From Larus michahellis (taxonomy: Eukaryota > Chordata > Aves > Charadriiformes > Laridae), in contig NC_133930.1 of NCBI RefSeq assembly GCF_964199755.1, positions 27,114,071 to 27,178,070 of the forward strand: a DNA stretch of 64,000 bases, given 5' to 3'. This document shows, in pieces, positions 11,910-45,514 of this stretch. Both the position numbers and the translations under genes were made by a program. Each line of letters opens with the position of its first letter. The stretch's first letter is position 1. A model generated the notes under the pieces. The model worked only from the letters and a program-made list of their open reading frames with translations, made no database searches and was not told where the DNA came from.

Positions 11910-14900
11910 CTGAAAAAAAGAATTGAAATAATGTATTTATTTCTAAGTTCCAGCTGAACAATATATATTAAAAAAAATATTTTATACTTATTCAGAAAAC
12001 AACATAATTATCACAAATATGAAGACTTGCATTCCTTTAAAGTGGCTGAACCTGCCACACTCACCACATAAAGCCACCTGTAATTGTAGCAGTGTTTGAA
12101 GACAGTAAAACTTTACTTTTCTATTAACTTAAAAACATACTTTTTAAAAGCTCCCTTACAGAAATAATTGAGTACCATGAACTTCAGATAAAAGCTGGTA
12201 TCTTACACATGCATATGAGATTTATACCTGTATGTTATCCTGACAGATGAAACGATACTGCCTTAAACACAAAATACTGCTCACTAGATCATTACATTAA
12301 AAGACAAGAAATTGAATGATTTTTAAATTGCAGACCATTGTTCATTTAGTCCTCATTCCTGCTTGAGACAAGCCATAGAATCTTTCCCAGTAATTTCCAT
12401 CTCAAATTCAAAACTTTTGTTTGTGTTAAAGCTCATCTTTTAGAAACAGATGGCTTCAATTAAAAGTTTTGAATAAAACCCTATTGTTTAATTCAGGGTA
12501 AAATTCATGCATTCTTTTTCCATTAATTTGTAGAGCCATGGTACCCAACCAATAGAACTTACCAAGCCTTTACTACCCAATTACTGACACTAGTAACTTC
12601 TTATACACGCAGGTACCTCTGATATGTGAACTTCTAACATCTTCCCTTGTTGCTTACGAAAGTAAATAGCTGAATCCTTTGATAGGCTCTAATTATAGGT
12701 AAATTGTCTAGTTATTAAATTGATCTTAAAAAACTAAAGAAAGCAAATTTTAGCCTCTGTAGCATGAAGCTGTGGTCTTATTTTTGCCAGATTAAAACAA
12801 GCAGAATCCAAGTGTGATACTGGCATAAATTGCTTAACGTGTATTTATTACTGTAAAAGAAAGAATTTCTTCCTGCCTCAAGTTGCTGACTCGTAAATCA
12901 CTTCAGCTTTACTCTCATGTAGGAAGCACATTTACTCCTAATCTTCCCCTCTGAGCTGCTCCCTGTGACAGGAGCCCTTCCTGTTTGGAGGAGCCACACC
13001 CTTTCAAGCGCATTTAACAACCACAAATTACACAAATCTAAGAGTGTTACATTTTTTCTTTAAATGCCACTTTCCCACTCCAGGACTTAAGTGGGCCTCA
13101 TTAGCAACCAAACTGAAGAAGGTCATTATGTATTTCTGCATTTAGAGATGAATTTTTGCTATTAAAGAACCATATGGATGACTTCTTAAAATTAATGGTA
13201 GCAATGTTTGTATTTTCCTGAAGATCTTCTCTTGAAACATACTAGTCAACTGAAGTCAAGATATGAAAGAAAGCCACCTTAAAAAAAAAAGTTCTGGCAA
13301 AAATATTCCAATTTTAGTCATATTCTATTAATTAAGATTATTATTTATGAAGTCTTCCGAAGATGCAAGATCAGGTAAATAATCCTGTGTTTATCTCCAT
13401 CTTGCTGTATTTCAAAGAACAGTAGATGATGCAGAGACCAGAACTCTTCTCTTAGCCCTTTAGTAGCACTTAAGCTACTATAACGGCAACTAGGAACGGG
13501 AGTGGCTTCGTAGCTCTTACACGTATCTATCTAATAAAAAACCACAATGATGAACACTTTCATAAATTTTTCACTTACAGTAGGACAATGTTTTCCAGTT
13601 AACATACACATTTACAAGAACAGGTCTGCTAGACTTCAAAAGAAAAAGCACTGCATCCAATGCAACATTCCAAGTGTCATCTCAAGCTCATAAGCACCCC
13701 GATATCAATTAGCTCCACAATAATTCCATTATTACTGGCAGTCTCAGGTAAGTAATGGGCACAATTCCCAATAAATACTTTCCTCAAGGTAAACGCCCCT
13801 CCACTATTCCCCTTGTTTCTTTTATCACTCTTTCCCACCAAGATGCCAGAATGAACACAAGATTGCTTTCATTTCCTATTCCAGTCATTGCAATATTTTG
13901 TAGCTGTTCCTTATTCCTGAAAGTGTCTTTACCCCCAGCATATACAAATGTTTCTCCCTCCTCATTCAGATCATTCTTAAAGGCTCAGTTTTATAGCAGA
14001 GGCTTTAGCACTAATTGATGTAAGTCAAAAGCCTTCTCTTCCACACTGTTACATATCCAGTCAGAAACAAATTACCATGATGATACAAAATCTCATAAAT
14101 GGTGGTCTCCTGATGTGTTTTATCTTTTCAGCTTTTTGGGTGGAACAAAATGCATTGCTAGGACCAGTTGATAAATTGTATAAATATCAAATAGTACCTT
14201 AGTTGGAATTAAGAAGAAAAAATTTATCTGAGGGCATATTAGTTCTCCACCACAGCTTAAAGGTACTCAGAAGTGAAAACATGAATAAAAACTGATACAA
14301 TTTTCAGCCACTTAACACGAACAGACCTGAAGATTATCTTGGTTTCAGATCAACAGGCATGAGAAAAAAATATGTAAAATATTTAGCATATTGAAATGCT
14401 ACAAATACAAAATGCAAAAAAAAAAAGCTACAGTAACACAATAGATACAGCACTGTCACATAAAACCAGTGCATCATCTGCCATAGACAAAATGAAAACG
14501 GAAATATTTAAAGAAAATGCAGGAGAAGCACAGTTTGAAACACTATCCAAAATGTGAAAAAACTGTCACTGTAGAACCTGGTAAGGACAAGTAGTAACTC
14601 TTTTAATGGAAAATTGACCTAGAGAAAACATTTAGCTTGTGGCGACACAGTCTTATGAAATTTTTGCTAAAACAACTTAGAAAAAGTGGGTAAAGGTTTA
14701 GAGTCTAATGAAACACTAACTCTGAACAGTCTAGACAAAGTGTGACATATTTTTGGCATGCTGTCACCTCAAGAATCTGCTGCAAGACTGAGCTGTTTCC
14801 TCTAACAAAACATGCTAAATCCCTCTCAGCATCATACTGAGTAAGTAGGGTGTGAAATCAGAGAAGTCTGTGAAGGCAGTCTACAACTAAATACTCCCCC

Positions 14901-17900
14901 ATTATTCCTGTGATTTGGGAATGGGGGGAAGGGAGCAGGAGAATCATCTATAAGTGGAGGAGGTACCTTTCAAATTGCTACTGGAAGAACTTTAAAGGTA
15001 AAGAGGAAGACTTTGGCAGAGAATGCCAACAGTTAATGCAAAAATAAAAATGCGGAGAGGAACCACAGAGCAGCTTTACTGTGTAGGAAGCTTTGTTAGT
15101 AACCTGGGATGCTTACAAGCGGAAAAAGACAACTAATAAAACCCCAATCAAGCTCTTCTACAAGCAGGCACAGAGACTCAACCAAACCAGTCAGACAGGG
15201 TTATATATTATATGAAAGTATCAAGAGACTGAAAGAGCAGTAAAATCAGAGCAACAATTTAATTTCAAGTGCCTCTACCTTTATTGAAATTTAGCACGTT
15301 TTTGGATGGTTGACACTGAACTAGCCTGAAGGAAATGGCTTGTATTTGATCCTGTGCCACTCCTCCAGCCTGTCTTCAGTAAAAACCTCCAACTGCGACA
15401 ACAGAAACCCTGTACGTTGTGTGAAAACATAAATGCTTTCATATTATTATTTTCATGTAATAATACATAAGAAAAATAAAAAATATTTCTAAGAATATTC
15501 AGTTCAGTGGACACAGTGTTATTGCGCAGGTTATTAATACTTGCAAAGTATGCTACCAGTTTGCCTTTTACTGACAGTGTTAACAACTTCTTGCAAAGAA
15601 ATATCAGGACTGGTAAATGACACCAGTATGGAAAAGCTTGAAAAAGAATCTACTTATATACTGAATTATGATTTGATGCATGTAAATTGTGTACTAGTCT
15701 TCACAAAGAAAATCAAATTCTGACATCTTTGCTACCTCAGAGGCCCATGCCAACAGTGAGATGCAAAAAAATTACTAAGATAAGACAACTATCTACTTCC
15801 CCCAGAGCTCAAAAGCTAAACGTAGGAATCATACTGCAGATGTAAAGGACCTCTTACATCCCAATTGCCTTGTGTAAGTCTCCACAGTGTCGGAGGGGAA
15901 ACAAAAAAAAAGAAAAAAAAAAGATTTTGCAGATAGCAATACAATTAATAGAGTCCTTTCTATATGTTTTTTAATTTTTATTTTGAGGATGGCTAAGACA
16001 AGGATCTAAATTAAATAGTTTCTTTATTTTCTGTAAAACTCATTAAAAACTCCAGTAACATTTCATCAAAAATCTAACACCTTATTTATTGTAGTATGAG
16101 CCCAAAATAAACTTCCTGTTTTCACTTGATCAAAATGTTTTAGAGATTCTTTTATTCTTACTTTAGCAGGAACAAAACAAAATTATAACAGTTACCTTCA
16201 CATACAAATGTAGAGAATGGATGATAGCTTCAGAAATTCTGCCATTACATAAGCTGCATCAGAAGAAAATCAGTATTACCCTTAATTTCAGTGACAAGGT
16301 CAAGATACTAATAGGAGTTCTGTAAAAGCACTGAAAGCACAATAAACAATTAAGAAAGTTAGGACTGACTTCATCCAGTTTCTGACCACAAAAGATCGCT
16401 TCTCAGGCTTTTGGCTAAAATGAAGGGTGGTGTAGTTCAGATCATTCTGTATTCAAAAGATAAATGCCTCTGAAGTTAGTACTACACCAAAACCACCGAA
16501 GACTTTTCTTTTTTTCTCCAAATATCACGGATATTTGAAAGATCTCTGGTCTTTTATTTTTCTTATGAAAACTTTACAAATGACCTGTTATCACGTACTA
16601 CTAAAGTTCGGAGCACTCAGTGCAAGTTGGGGATGGAAAAATATCTTCCATAAAACAATTATTAAAATAATCACATCCATGTAGAAGATGGTTGTGAATA
16701 ATATGAAACTCCTAGAAAACTTCATAAATGTTCATAAGATCATCAAAAGTCAAATATGAAATATCCAGCTTTAACACATCTTCAATAAAAAGGTAATTCA
16801 ATATTTAAAACTTTAAAAGATGCAATTTCAGTTACTTCAAAAAATACACTTGTCATAAAACTTTGCTGAGCAACTGCCTCACCATAATACATACTTAAAC
16901 CAACCAAAAACCTCATAAACCCGAAAAGCAAACCAACCAACCAAAAAAATAATGAAAATTGTTTTGACAAGAGATGTGGAAAGCTGTTAAATTTCACTGT
17001 AAGTAAACAGGGATACTCTTGGGCAGAAATGAAAATCACTTGTAGCTAAGACTATACTTCACAAGCATGAAATACTTTATCTACTTCATTACTTTTTGCC
17101 AAGCATTGAAGAATACTTGAAGAAGAATTGAAAAGTGAATGGAGAACAAACAAGCCAAGCAGACTGATTCAAGAATAACTCTCAATCCCAACCTTTCAAA
17201 TGTCTCCCTTGTGCTGGAAATCATTACAACTGGAAACCACATCATGGGCCACATCTTGAAATAAAGCCTCTGGGTACTATTGAAACAATACTGTAAGTAA
17301 TAAATAAAAGAGACTATATGAGACCTTCCCAATAGGACCAGAATTCACCTAAAGCAACATTTTTAACAGACACCACTTTGGTTTTACTCCAATTGCTAAT
17401 TAAGATTGAACCGGTGGACATGTAGCTATGCTTCTTAAGAAGTATCTTCATCTAGGCTATGCATGCAACTATTAGAGTCACCATCGTTAGAGAACCCAGC
17501 TAACCCACCTTGGTACAGAAATTCTTATACCAATAGTCAGGCCATTTGAACAATGGGTTTCCCACAAATGCATTGCTTTATTTCTTGAATTTCTAAGACA
17601 AGAACAAACATACCTTCCACAAACTAGGAAAATTCAACCCCGATAGAATATTTTTAACATTTCTGATATTTAAAAGGTTACACTACAAACTCCAGTAGTG
17701 CATTTGATTTCATACTACTTGATTTATCCATTACTTGGATAAGGATTTTATACCAAAATGATAACATTGCATTACATACTTTGCAACATGAAGTGCACCT
17801 GTCTTTTCTGAGTATTCATTTGGCAAGGAAATATTCTGGCTGACAAGATCAAATTTAGCAAACGGCTTAACTCTCATTTCCTTGTAAAAACATGTCCCTC

Positions 17901-20900
17901 TGATAATGATTTAAGTATCAGCTGCTCTAAAGTCTCCTTCTCAGCAGGATAAACCAGCAACAAAGACATGTGTAAGCAAGCACGTCAGACTGTCCTTCTG
18001 AACTATCTGCTCAATTCTTTTCAGCCACAGGGGGTTTGATATTTACTAGAGCCCCGGTTTCTGAATAGCCTCAAGAAGAGGACTCCTGTCAGTTTTAATC
18101 CTGTAGTAATTTACAAGAAAAGAACTGACAGGAGGAACTGCAAAACAGTGTTATCAGCATTTAATATACACAGCATTAACCACCTAGGTTCCCTACTAGT
18201 GCATTGAAAACTGCTACTATTTCACTACTGTCTCTCTCTCAACATATAATAAAACCTAATTCCCTAGAAAACAAAATCTTCTAAGAAAGATGTAAGTATT
18301 TTTACATATGTAATGAGCCAAAGTACATGACAAATTAATACTGAACAGAAAAACATGCCAGGATTCACTGAATTGAAAATTCCAAGTGCCCAAGCTGACG
18401 CAGCTGAATAAGGACTATTTTTCAAGTAGCAGTTGACTCAGCATTTTATAAAAACATAGATCACATACAAGCACCTAGAACTAGTCTTCAAAAAACAAAG
18501 CCCTAGAATTATGTCTTTTCTGAACTCACTGGCTTTAAGATATAACAAATTACAGACAACTCAATCCTTTACTGCAAGGTGAACAGGTAACAGAGACTGC
18601 TTCTGACGATGCCCAAAATTAAATGTAAAAATATTTTATCTCATTAATCAAACTGTTTGAATAATTCTTTGCTTATGTGAAGATCAACACCAGTGAAACA
18701 AGTGGAATACTCATCCCCTATTAATTTTCTGCAGGCAAGACACAGTACACTTCTGTTGTAAAACTGCCTTCAACTTCTCTGTCTAAAAAAGCTCATGTCT
18801 TTAAAACATCAAAGTTTATTCGAAGGGCAAAGAACTGTAGTATCTTCTTCTGTCTCTATTCAGCATTTTGCAAGACCTTTTAAATGGAAAGATTTATCTC
18901 AAGATTCTAACCAAGTTCTCCTAGTACTTCTAGATTACTGAAAACAAATGTTTTAGCAGTTTAATCCATAAGAAAATAATGAAGGAAAAGAACTATTATT
19001 AACAGCATTCATCACTAAAAACTACACCAGAAGTTGTGTAGTTACATGCGACCTCATTTCTACAGATATGTGTTTATTGCCAACATATTAATAAATAGCA
19101 CTAATCTTCTGGGTTCTGGTGTTTTGTTTTGGTTTTTTGCTTTTGTTTTTTCTTTTTTTACTTAGAAGAAAAACCCTAATACAGTGATTCACAGACACCA
19201 CAATTGTTTTAGAAAAAATTGTCTGAATCATTTATATCTCAGAGCCTATACTATTAGGCAGTGTGCTGTGGCATAAACAAAGCTCTTTCAAGAATCCTCT
19301 TAAGAAAAATGGTCTTAAATTTAAGAACAAATATAACCATGAGCAGGAACATACTAGAAAATGTTTATACACTGGTGGTGAATATGTTTTAATAACACAC
19401 AACGAATGCTAAAACAGAAGGTACAATAGTGGAAATAAGAGATATAAAAAGGGAGAAGAAAAAATCAGGTATTTATGAAGTTCATGGTGCTCATGACTGA
19501 CATCTTTAGAAGTAAAACTCAAAAAAACCCAATTTTATATTACAAGTACTATATAAGCAATACAGAACCACAGTATTTGTCCCACTATTCTAACAAAGAT
19601 GATTACTATTTCCTCTTAAAACAGTAATTTCTAAACTTCTCGCAGTCTCTAAGACACTAGAAGGGTACAGGCTGAGTACTGGGGCTTGTGATAAAAGAAC
19701 AAACACAGCAATGAAAGGCAAAATAAAGGTCCAGTGGAAAAGGCACAGAACTAAGTAGAGAGGAGCTGTCTATATCAGCGTATCAGTTTGATCATCTCCA
19801 CTTCCCATGCTTTGGTTTGCATCACAGATTTGGTCTTAGAGCAGGGAAACCAGATTCCTTTCAAACTAAACTAGATGGGAAGACTGTGCTTTCAGAGCAC
19901 ACCTGACGCATTACAATTGCTAATGCAGGTGCCCTCCATGGGACCAGACTAGTGCCAGTCCAAAGAAACACCTCTTAAAGCACAGATAAAATGAATTTAA
20001 GGTCCTCAGCACCAAGTCATTCCTTTACAAACCTACTCCTACTACACTACATTCTTACTACACAGATATAGCCCATTCTCATTAAGAGTAATAGACAGTA
20101 AGTTATATATGAAAAAGATGGTCAGAACATTAATTGAGAGAGTTAAATTTACATAAGGTTTTCACAATCCTAATACACCTTTTGGAAGAACATAAGCTGG
20201 TGATGTTATGGAAAAAATAAGACATATTAGGAGGATGTGGCAGAAACAAAAAAATCTATTAGTTAGCACAGACAAAGCATTATGTGAAAAGTTGAAAAGA
20301 CAAACCTTTTCGCATCCAGTATTATTAATTTACAGTTTGGTTATAAAATATTAGCTAGAATTAATAATTATATAAATATTCTCTCTAATAAGGACAAATA
20401 TGTTTGCTAAACAAGCTGAAAGAGTATCTACCCATGGCATTTTTAGTTTTTATACCTGTTTGAATCAGTCTATATTCTGGAGACAGAAAAAAAGAATAAA
20501 AAAAAGTGTTACTTTTGGAACTAAGCGAGTAGCCCTAGACTGAAAGTATGACAGTACATGGCTATGTAGTACACATCATTGCACAAGGGATTTGCTCAGA
20601 CATGTCTCTTCACCTCCTGCTCTTGATCAGGGTAGAGAAAGAAGTTCATTTAGAGTTTACTAGGGAAAATATGTCTGGCTTTACAGGTGATATCACTTAA
20701 CTTCATCAACATACTGCAACGAAGAATTATAAATTATTCTCATACAAATCAATACATAGAAAATTCAGCCACTCTGCTTGCTTAACAGATGCAGTACATT
20801 GCAACAGACTCTAAGAAAAAAATATCTTGCTTGTTTTCTTTCTAAACAGCTAGTGAATCAAAGAACATAATTTCCAAACAACTTTTTATATATTAGAGAA

Positions 20901-21889
20901 TTGTCTAAAATAGCACCCACAGTATACTCATATAAATTTTTTACTGTGCATTCCAGTGATTACACAAATAATAAGATGTCTGTGACTGCTCTTTATTTCT
21001 AATTATTTAGGACAATGGTGCTGCTTTACCAATCACTCTTAGCGATGCATTCATTACCAATATCTTTATACCAGAGACTTTCAGCTGGTGCTAATATTAT
21101 TTAAATTATAGCTGCTACATATATAGAGAATGTATATAAATAGCTGTATCAATGCTAAGAGCTCTTTCCAAAAAAAAAAAAAAAAAAAAAAACCAAACCC
21201 ACCCTCAATGGAAACTTTCAACCAGCATAACATGGAAAAATTACACAATGATTTTTCATAAGGAGGAAGTCAGAGAAAATACAATTCTACAGCCTTGCTC
21301 TTGCGTTATAGCCAGAAGTGTGTGTTCCAAAACAGAAGTTTCCTCAACCAATGCTATTTAACACACTTTTTTTTTTCCCTGAGAAATCACGAGAAAGGAG
21401 ATGAGCCAGCACAAATCTTAAATCCTTCTCAACCCACTACATCTGTTCATGAATTGTGAAGTGACACGTTCAACTGTTTTTTTTTTTCCTTCCTATAAAT
21501 CTCTCTCCACCCATAAAAACCGGCAAGGACACATAGCCCTGGCGAAAGCCTTAGGAAAAAAAATTATCATTTCGTTCCCGAAACAGTGAAAACATGAGAA
21601 AAACAGAAGACAGGACAGGACAGGGCTACCTCGCAGCCGAGGCAGACTGCTGACGGCCACTTCCCGCCCTGCTGCTGACACACGCCCTCGGGCACAGCCG
21701 GTGAAGCAGAAGCAAAGCTCCCGGCAAGGAGCGGGCTACCGAGCCCACCCGCCGCCAGGCTCCGCAGCTACTTGCCAGGCCGCGCCAAGCCCCGCTGGCC
21801 GCTGCCGGCAGCGGCCTCCGAGCCCCGAGGAGCGGCGCCGCTGCCTGGCAGCCCCATTACCCGTGGCCCGCCCTCCCCTCACGACTCAC
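11910..21889 (-). other. POLK: POLK intron 1
   Basis: 10-kb intron separating the non-coding first exon from the start-codon exon. It is uniformly AT-rich with scattered A/T runs (for example 21170-21191). The only recognisable insertion is the U2 snRNA-like fragment at 16395. No CR1 or LTR recognised in it. Confidence 0.75.
16395..16446 (+). pseudogene. U2 snRNA 5'-end pseudogene fragment
   Basis: The plus strand begins ATCGCTTCTCAGGCTTTTGG and continues CTAAAATGAA. This agrees with 26 of the first 30 nt of vertebrate U2 snRNA as I recall it. After a few extra bases GTGTAGT (16430-16436) follows, as in the U2 branch-site-pairing region, and then similarity fades. The Sm site and 3' stem-loops are absent, so it is not a functional snRNA. 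5'-only fragments of this kind usually come from aborted reverse transcription of the snRNA. Confidence 0.6.
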
Positions 21890-21945
21890 CCAGGAGTCGG
21901 CAGCACCTCCCGCCCCTTCCTGCGGCCACCATTTTTGTTAAGGTA
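21890..21945 (-). other. POLK: POLK exon 1, non-coding (predicted)
   Basis: A consensus GTGAGT donor on the minus strand at 21889-21884 lies in the CpG island, just downstream (on the POLK strand) of AAAATGGTGGC at 21935-21925. That motif type is usual close to YY1-driven start sites. The first coding exon has an acceptor in its 5' UTR, so an upstream non-coding exon must exist and this is the best candidate. The outer (5') limit is a guess. Confidence 0.55.
21925..21935 (-). promoter_or_regulatory. POLK: YY1/TISU-type motif at POLK start
   Basis: The minus strand reads AAAATGGTGGC, a one-mismatch version of the AAGATGGCGGC element bound by YY1 at many TATA-less starts. It points toward POLK exon 1 and marks the probable start region. 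It mirrors the CERT1-side motif at 22402. Confidence 0.55.
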
Positions 21946-22189
21946 AAGGTTTGGCGCCCACCTCCCGAATCCCGCCGCTTTGAGGCGGGGAAGACGAGAC
22001 CGCATCTCTCAGCCTAAAAAGCCAGCGGGGACGGAGGGACGCTTCACCTCACCAAAGAACCCACACACACACACAAAAAAAATAAAGCAAAGATCACTCC
22101 TAGCAGCCCCGCTGCGACAGCGGAGTTCCCCACCTCATCGGGGGCACGGAAGGGACACACACCGGTGACGCCACAGAAACGAGGGAAAG

Positions 22190-22200
22190 AAGATGGCGGC
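22190..22200 (+). promoter_or_regulatory. YY1/TISU motif, central
   Basis: Exact AAGATGGCGGC on the plus strand in the middle of the divergent promoter, just before the first ZNF143-type site. Its ATG (22193) opens a frame that continues without stop into the CERT1 coding sequence. Confidence 0.65.
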
Positions 22201-22213
22201 CACCGGCCGGTGG

Positions 22214-22230
22214 ACTACATCTCCCAGCAC
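22214..22230 (+). promoter_or_regulatory. ZNF143/SBS-type motif 1
   Basis: ACTACATCTCCCAGCAC matches the ACTACANNTCCCAGC core of the ZNF143 (Staf) binding site found at many divergent CpG-island promoters. Confidence 0.75.
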
Positions 22231-22247
22231 CCCGCGCGGCGCCGGAC

Positions 22248-22260
22248 ACTACCTTTCCCG
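22248..22260 (+). promoter_or_regulatory. ZNF143/SBS-type motif 2 (degenerate)
   Basis: ACTACCTTTCCCG keeps the ACTAC and TCCC blocks at the right spacing but lacks the A after ACTAC and the final AGC. It lies between two better sites in the same orientation. Confidence 0.45.
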
Positions 22261-22299
22261 AGAGCCAACGGCGCCGCGCCCGGGGGAGGGGGTGGAAAG

Positions 22300-22316
22300 A
22301 CTACAACTCCCGGCAG
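22300..22316 (+). promoter_or_regulatory. ZNF143/SBS-type motif 3
   Basis: ACTACAACTCCCGGCAG matches the ZNF143 consensus core with one change near the 3' end. It lies about 85 bp upstream of the probable CERT1 start site. Confidence 0.72.
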
Positions 22317-22356
22317 GCGCCGCCAGGCCCAGCCAGCGGGGCTGGGAGGGTGGGCG

Positions 22357-22377
22357 TGGGGCGGGGCGGGTAAATAG
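22357..22377 (+). promoter_or_regulatory. CERT1: GC boxes and TATA-like element of CERT1
   Basis: Overlapping Sp1-type boxes (GTGGGGCGGGGCGGG) are followed at once by TAAATAG, a weak TATA-like sequence. This lies about 30 bp upstream of the AAGATGGCGGC at 22402, the expected distance for a core promoter starting near 22400. Confidence 0.5.
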
Positions 22378-22401
22378 TGGCACCGCGCACCCGCTTCGCG
22401 T

Positions 22402-22412
22402 AAGATGGCGGC
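22402..22412 (+). promoter_or_regulatory. CERT1: YY1/TISU motif at CERT1 start
   Basis: Exact AAGATGGCGGC. Such motifs sit within a few tens of bases downstream of the transcription start, which places the CERT1 start near 22385-22400. Its ATG opens the 9-codon upstream ORF. Confidence 0.65.
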
Positions 22413-22434
22413 GGCCGGAGCGGCGGAGCTGTGA
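22405..22434 (+). other. CERT1 upstream ORF 1 (9 codons)
   Basis: ATG inside the YY1/TISU motif, encoding MAAAGAAEL and then TGA. Out of frame with CERT1 and ending more than 300 nt before its start, so re-initiation is possible. Confidence 0.5.
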
Positions 22435-22496
22435 GCGGGGTGCGCGGCAGGCGGACGCGCGCTCGCCCCTCCTTCCCCTCCACCACCACCACCTCT

Positions 22497-22535
22497 ATGT
22501 TGCGGCTATTGCCGCGGGCCGCGGAGCTGTGGTGA
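22497..22535 (+). other. CERT1 upstream ORF 2 (12 codons)
   Basis: ATG in a CTCTATGT context, encoding [12 protein letters not shown] and then TGA. Out of frame with CERT1 and entirely within the predicted leader. Confidence 0.45.
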
Positions 22536-22747
22536 GGGGGAAGCCCGAGCCTGCGCGTCTCGGCGCCGGCCGGTTGGTCGGTGGCAGGAGCGGGTGGCGC
22601 TGGTGGCAGCCGCGGGCGCGGAGCGGTGCCGCCTCAGGTGGAGCCCGTCGCTCCCGTCCTTTCGGCAGAAGGAGGCTGCGGCTGCTGTGGGCGGGGGCTG
22701 CTTCGGCTTTTCCCTGCTCGGTAGTGGCTGCGGCTCCAAGGGTCTCC

Positions 22748-45514
<22,767 letters not shown>

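Larger units (their letters stand above)
22193..22747 (+). other. CERT1: In-frame upstream extension of the CERT1 reading frame
   Basis: From the ATG at 22193 to the CERT1 ATG at 22748 there are 185 codons without a stop, in the CERT1 frame. The peptide is rich in Ala, Gly, Arg and Pro. N-terminally extended GPBP made by upstream initiation has been reported for human. GC-rich sequence has few stops, so openness alone is weak evidence. The start site predicted at about 22400 would exclude the ATG and require a non-AUG start within the leader. Confidence 0.35.
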
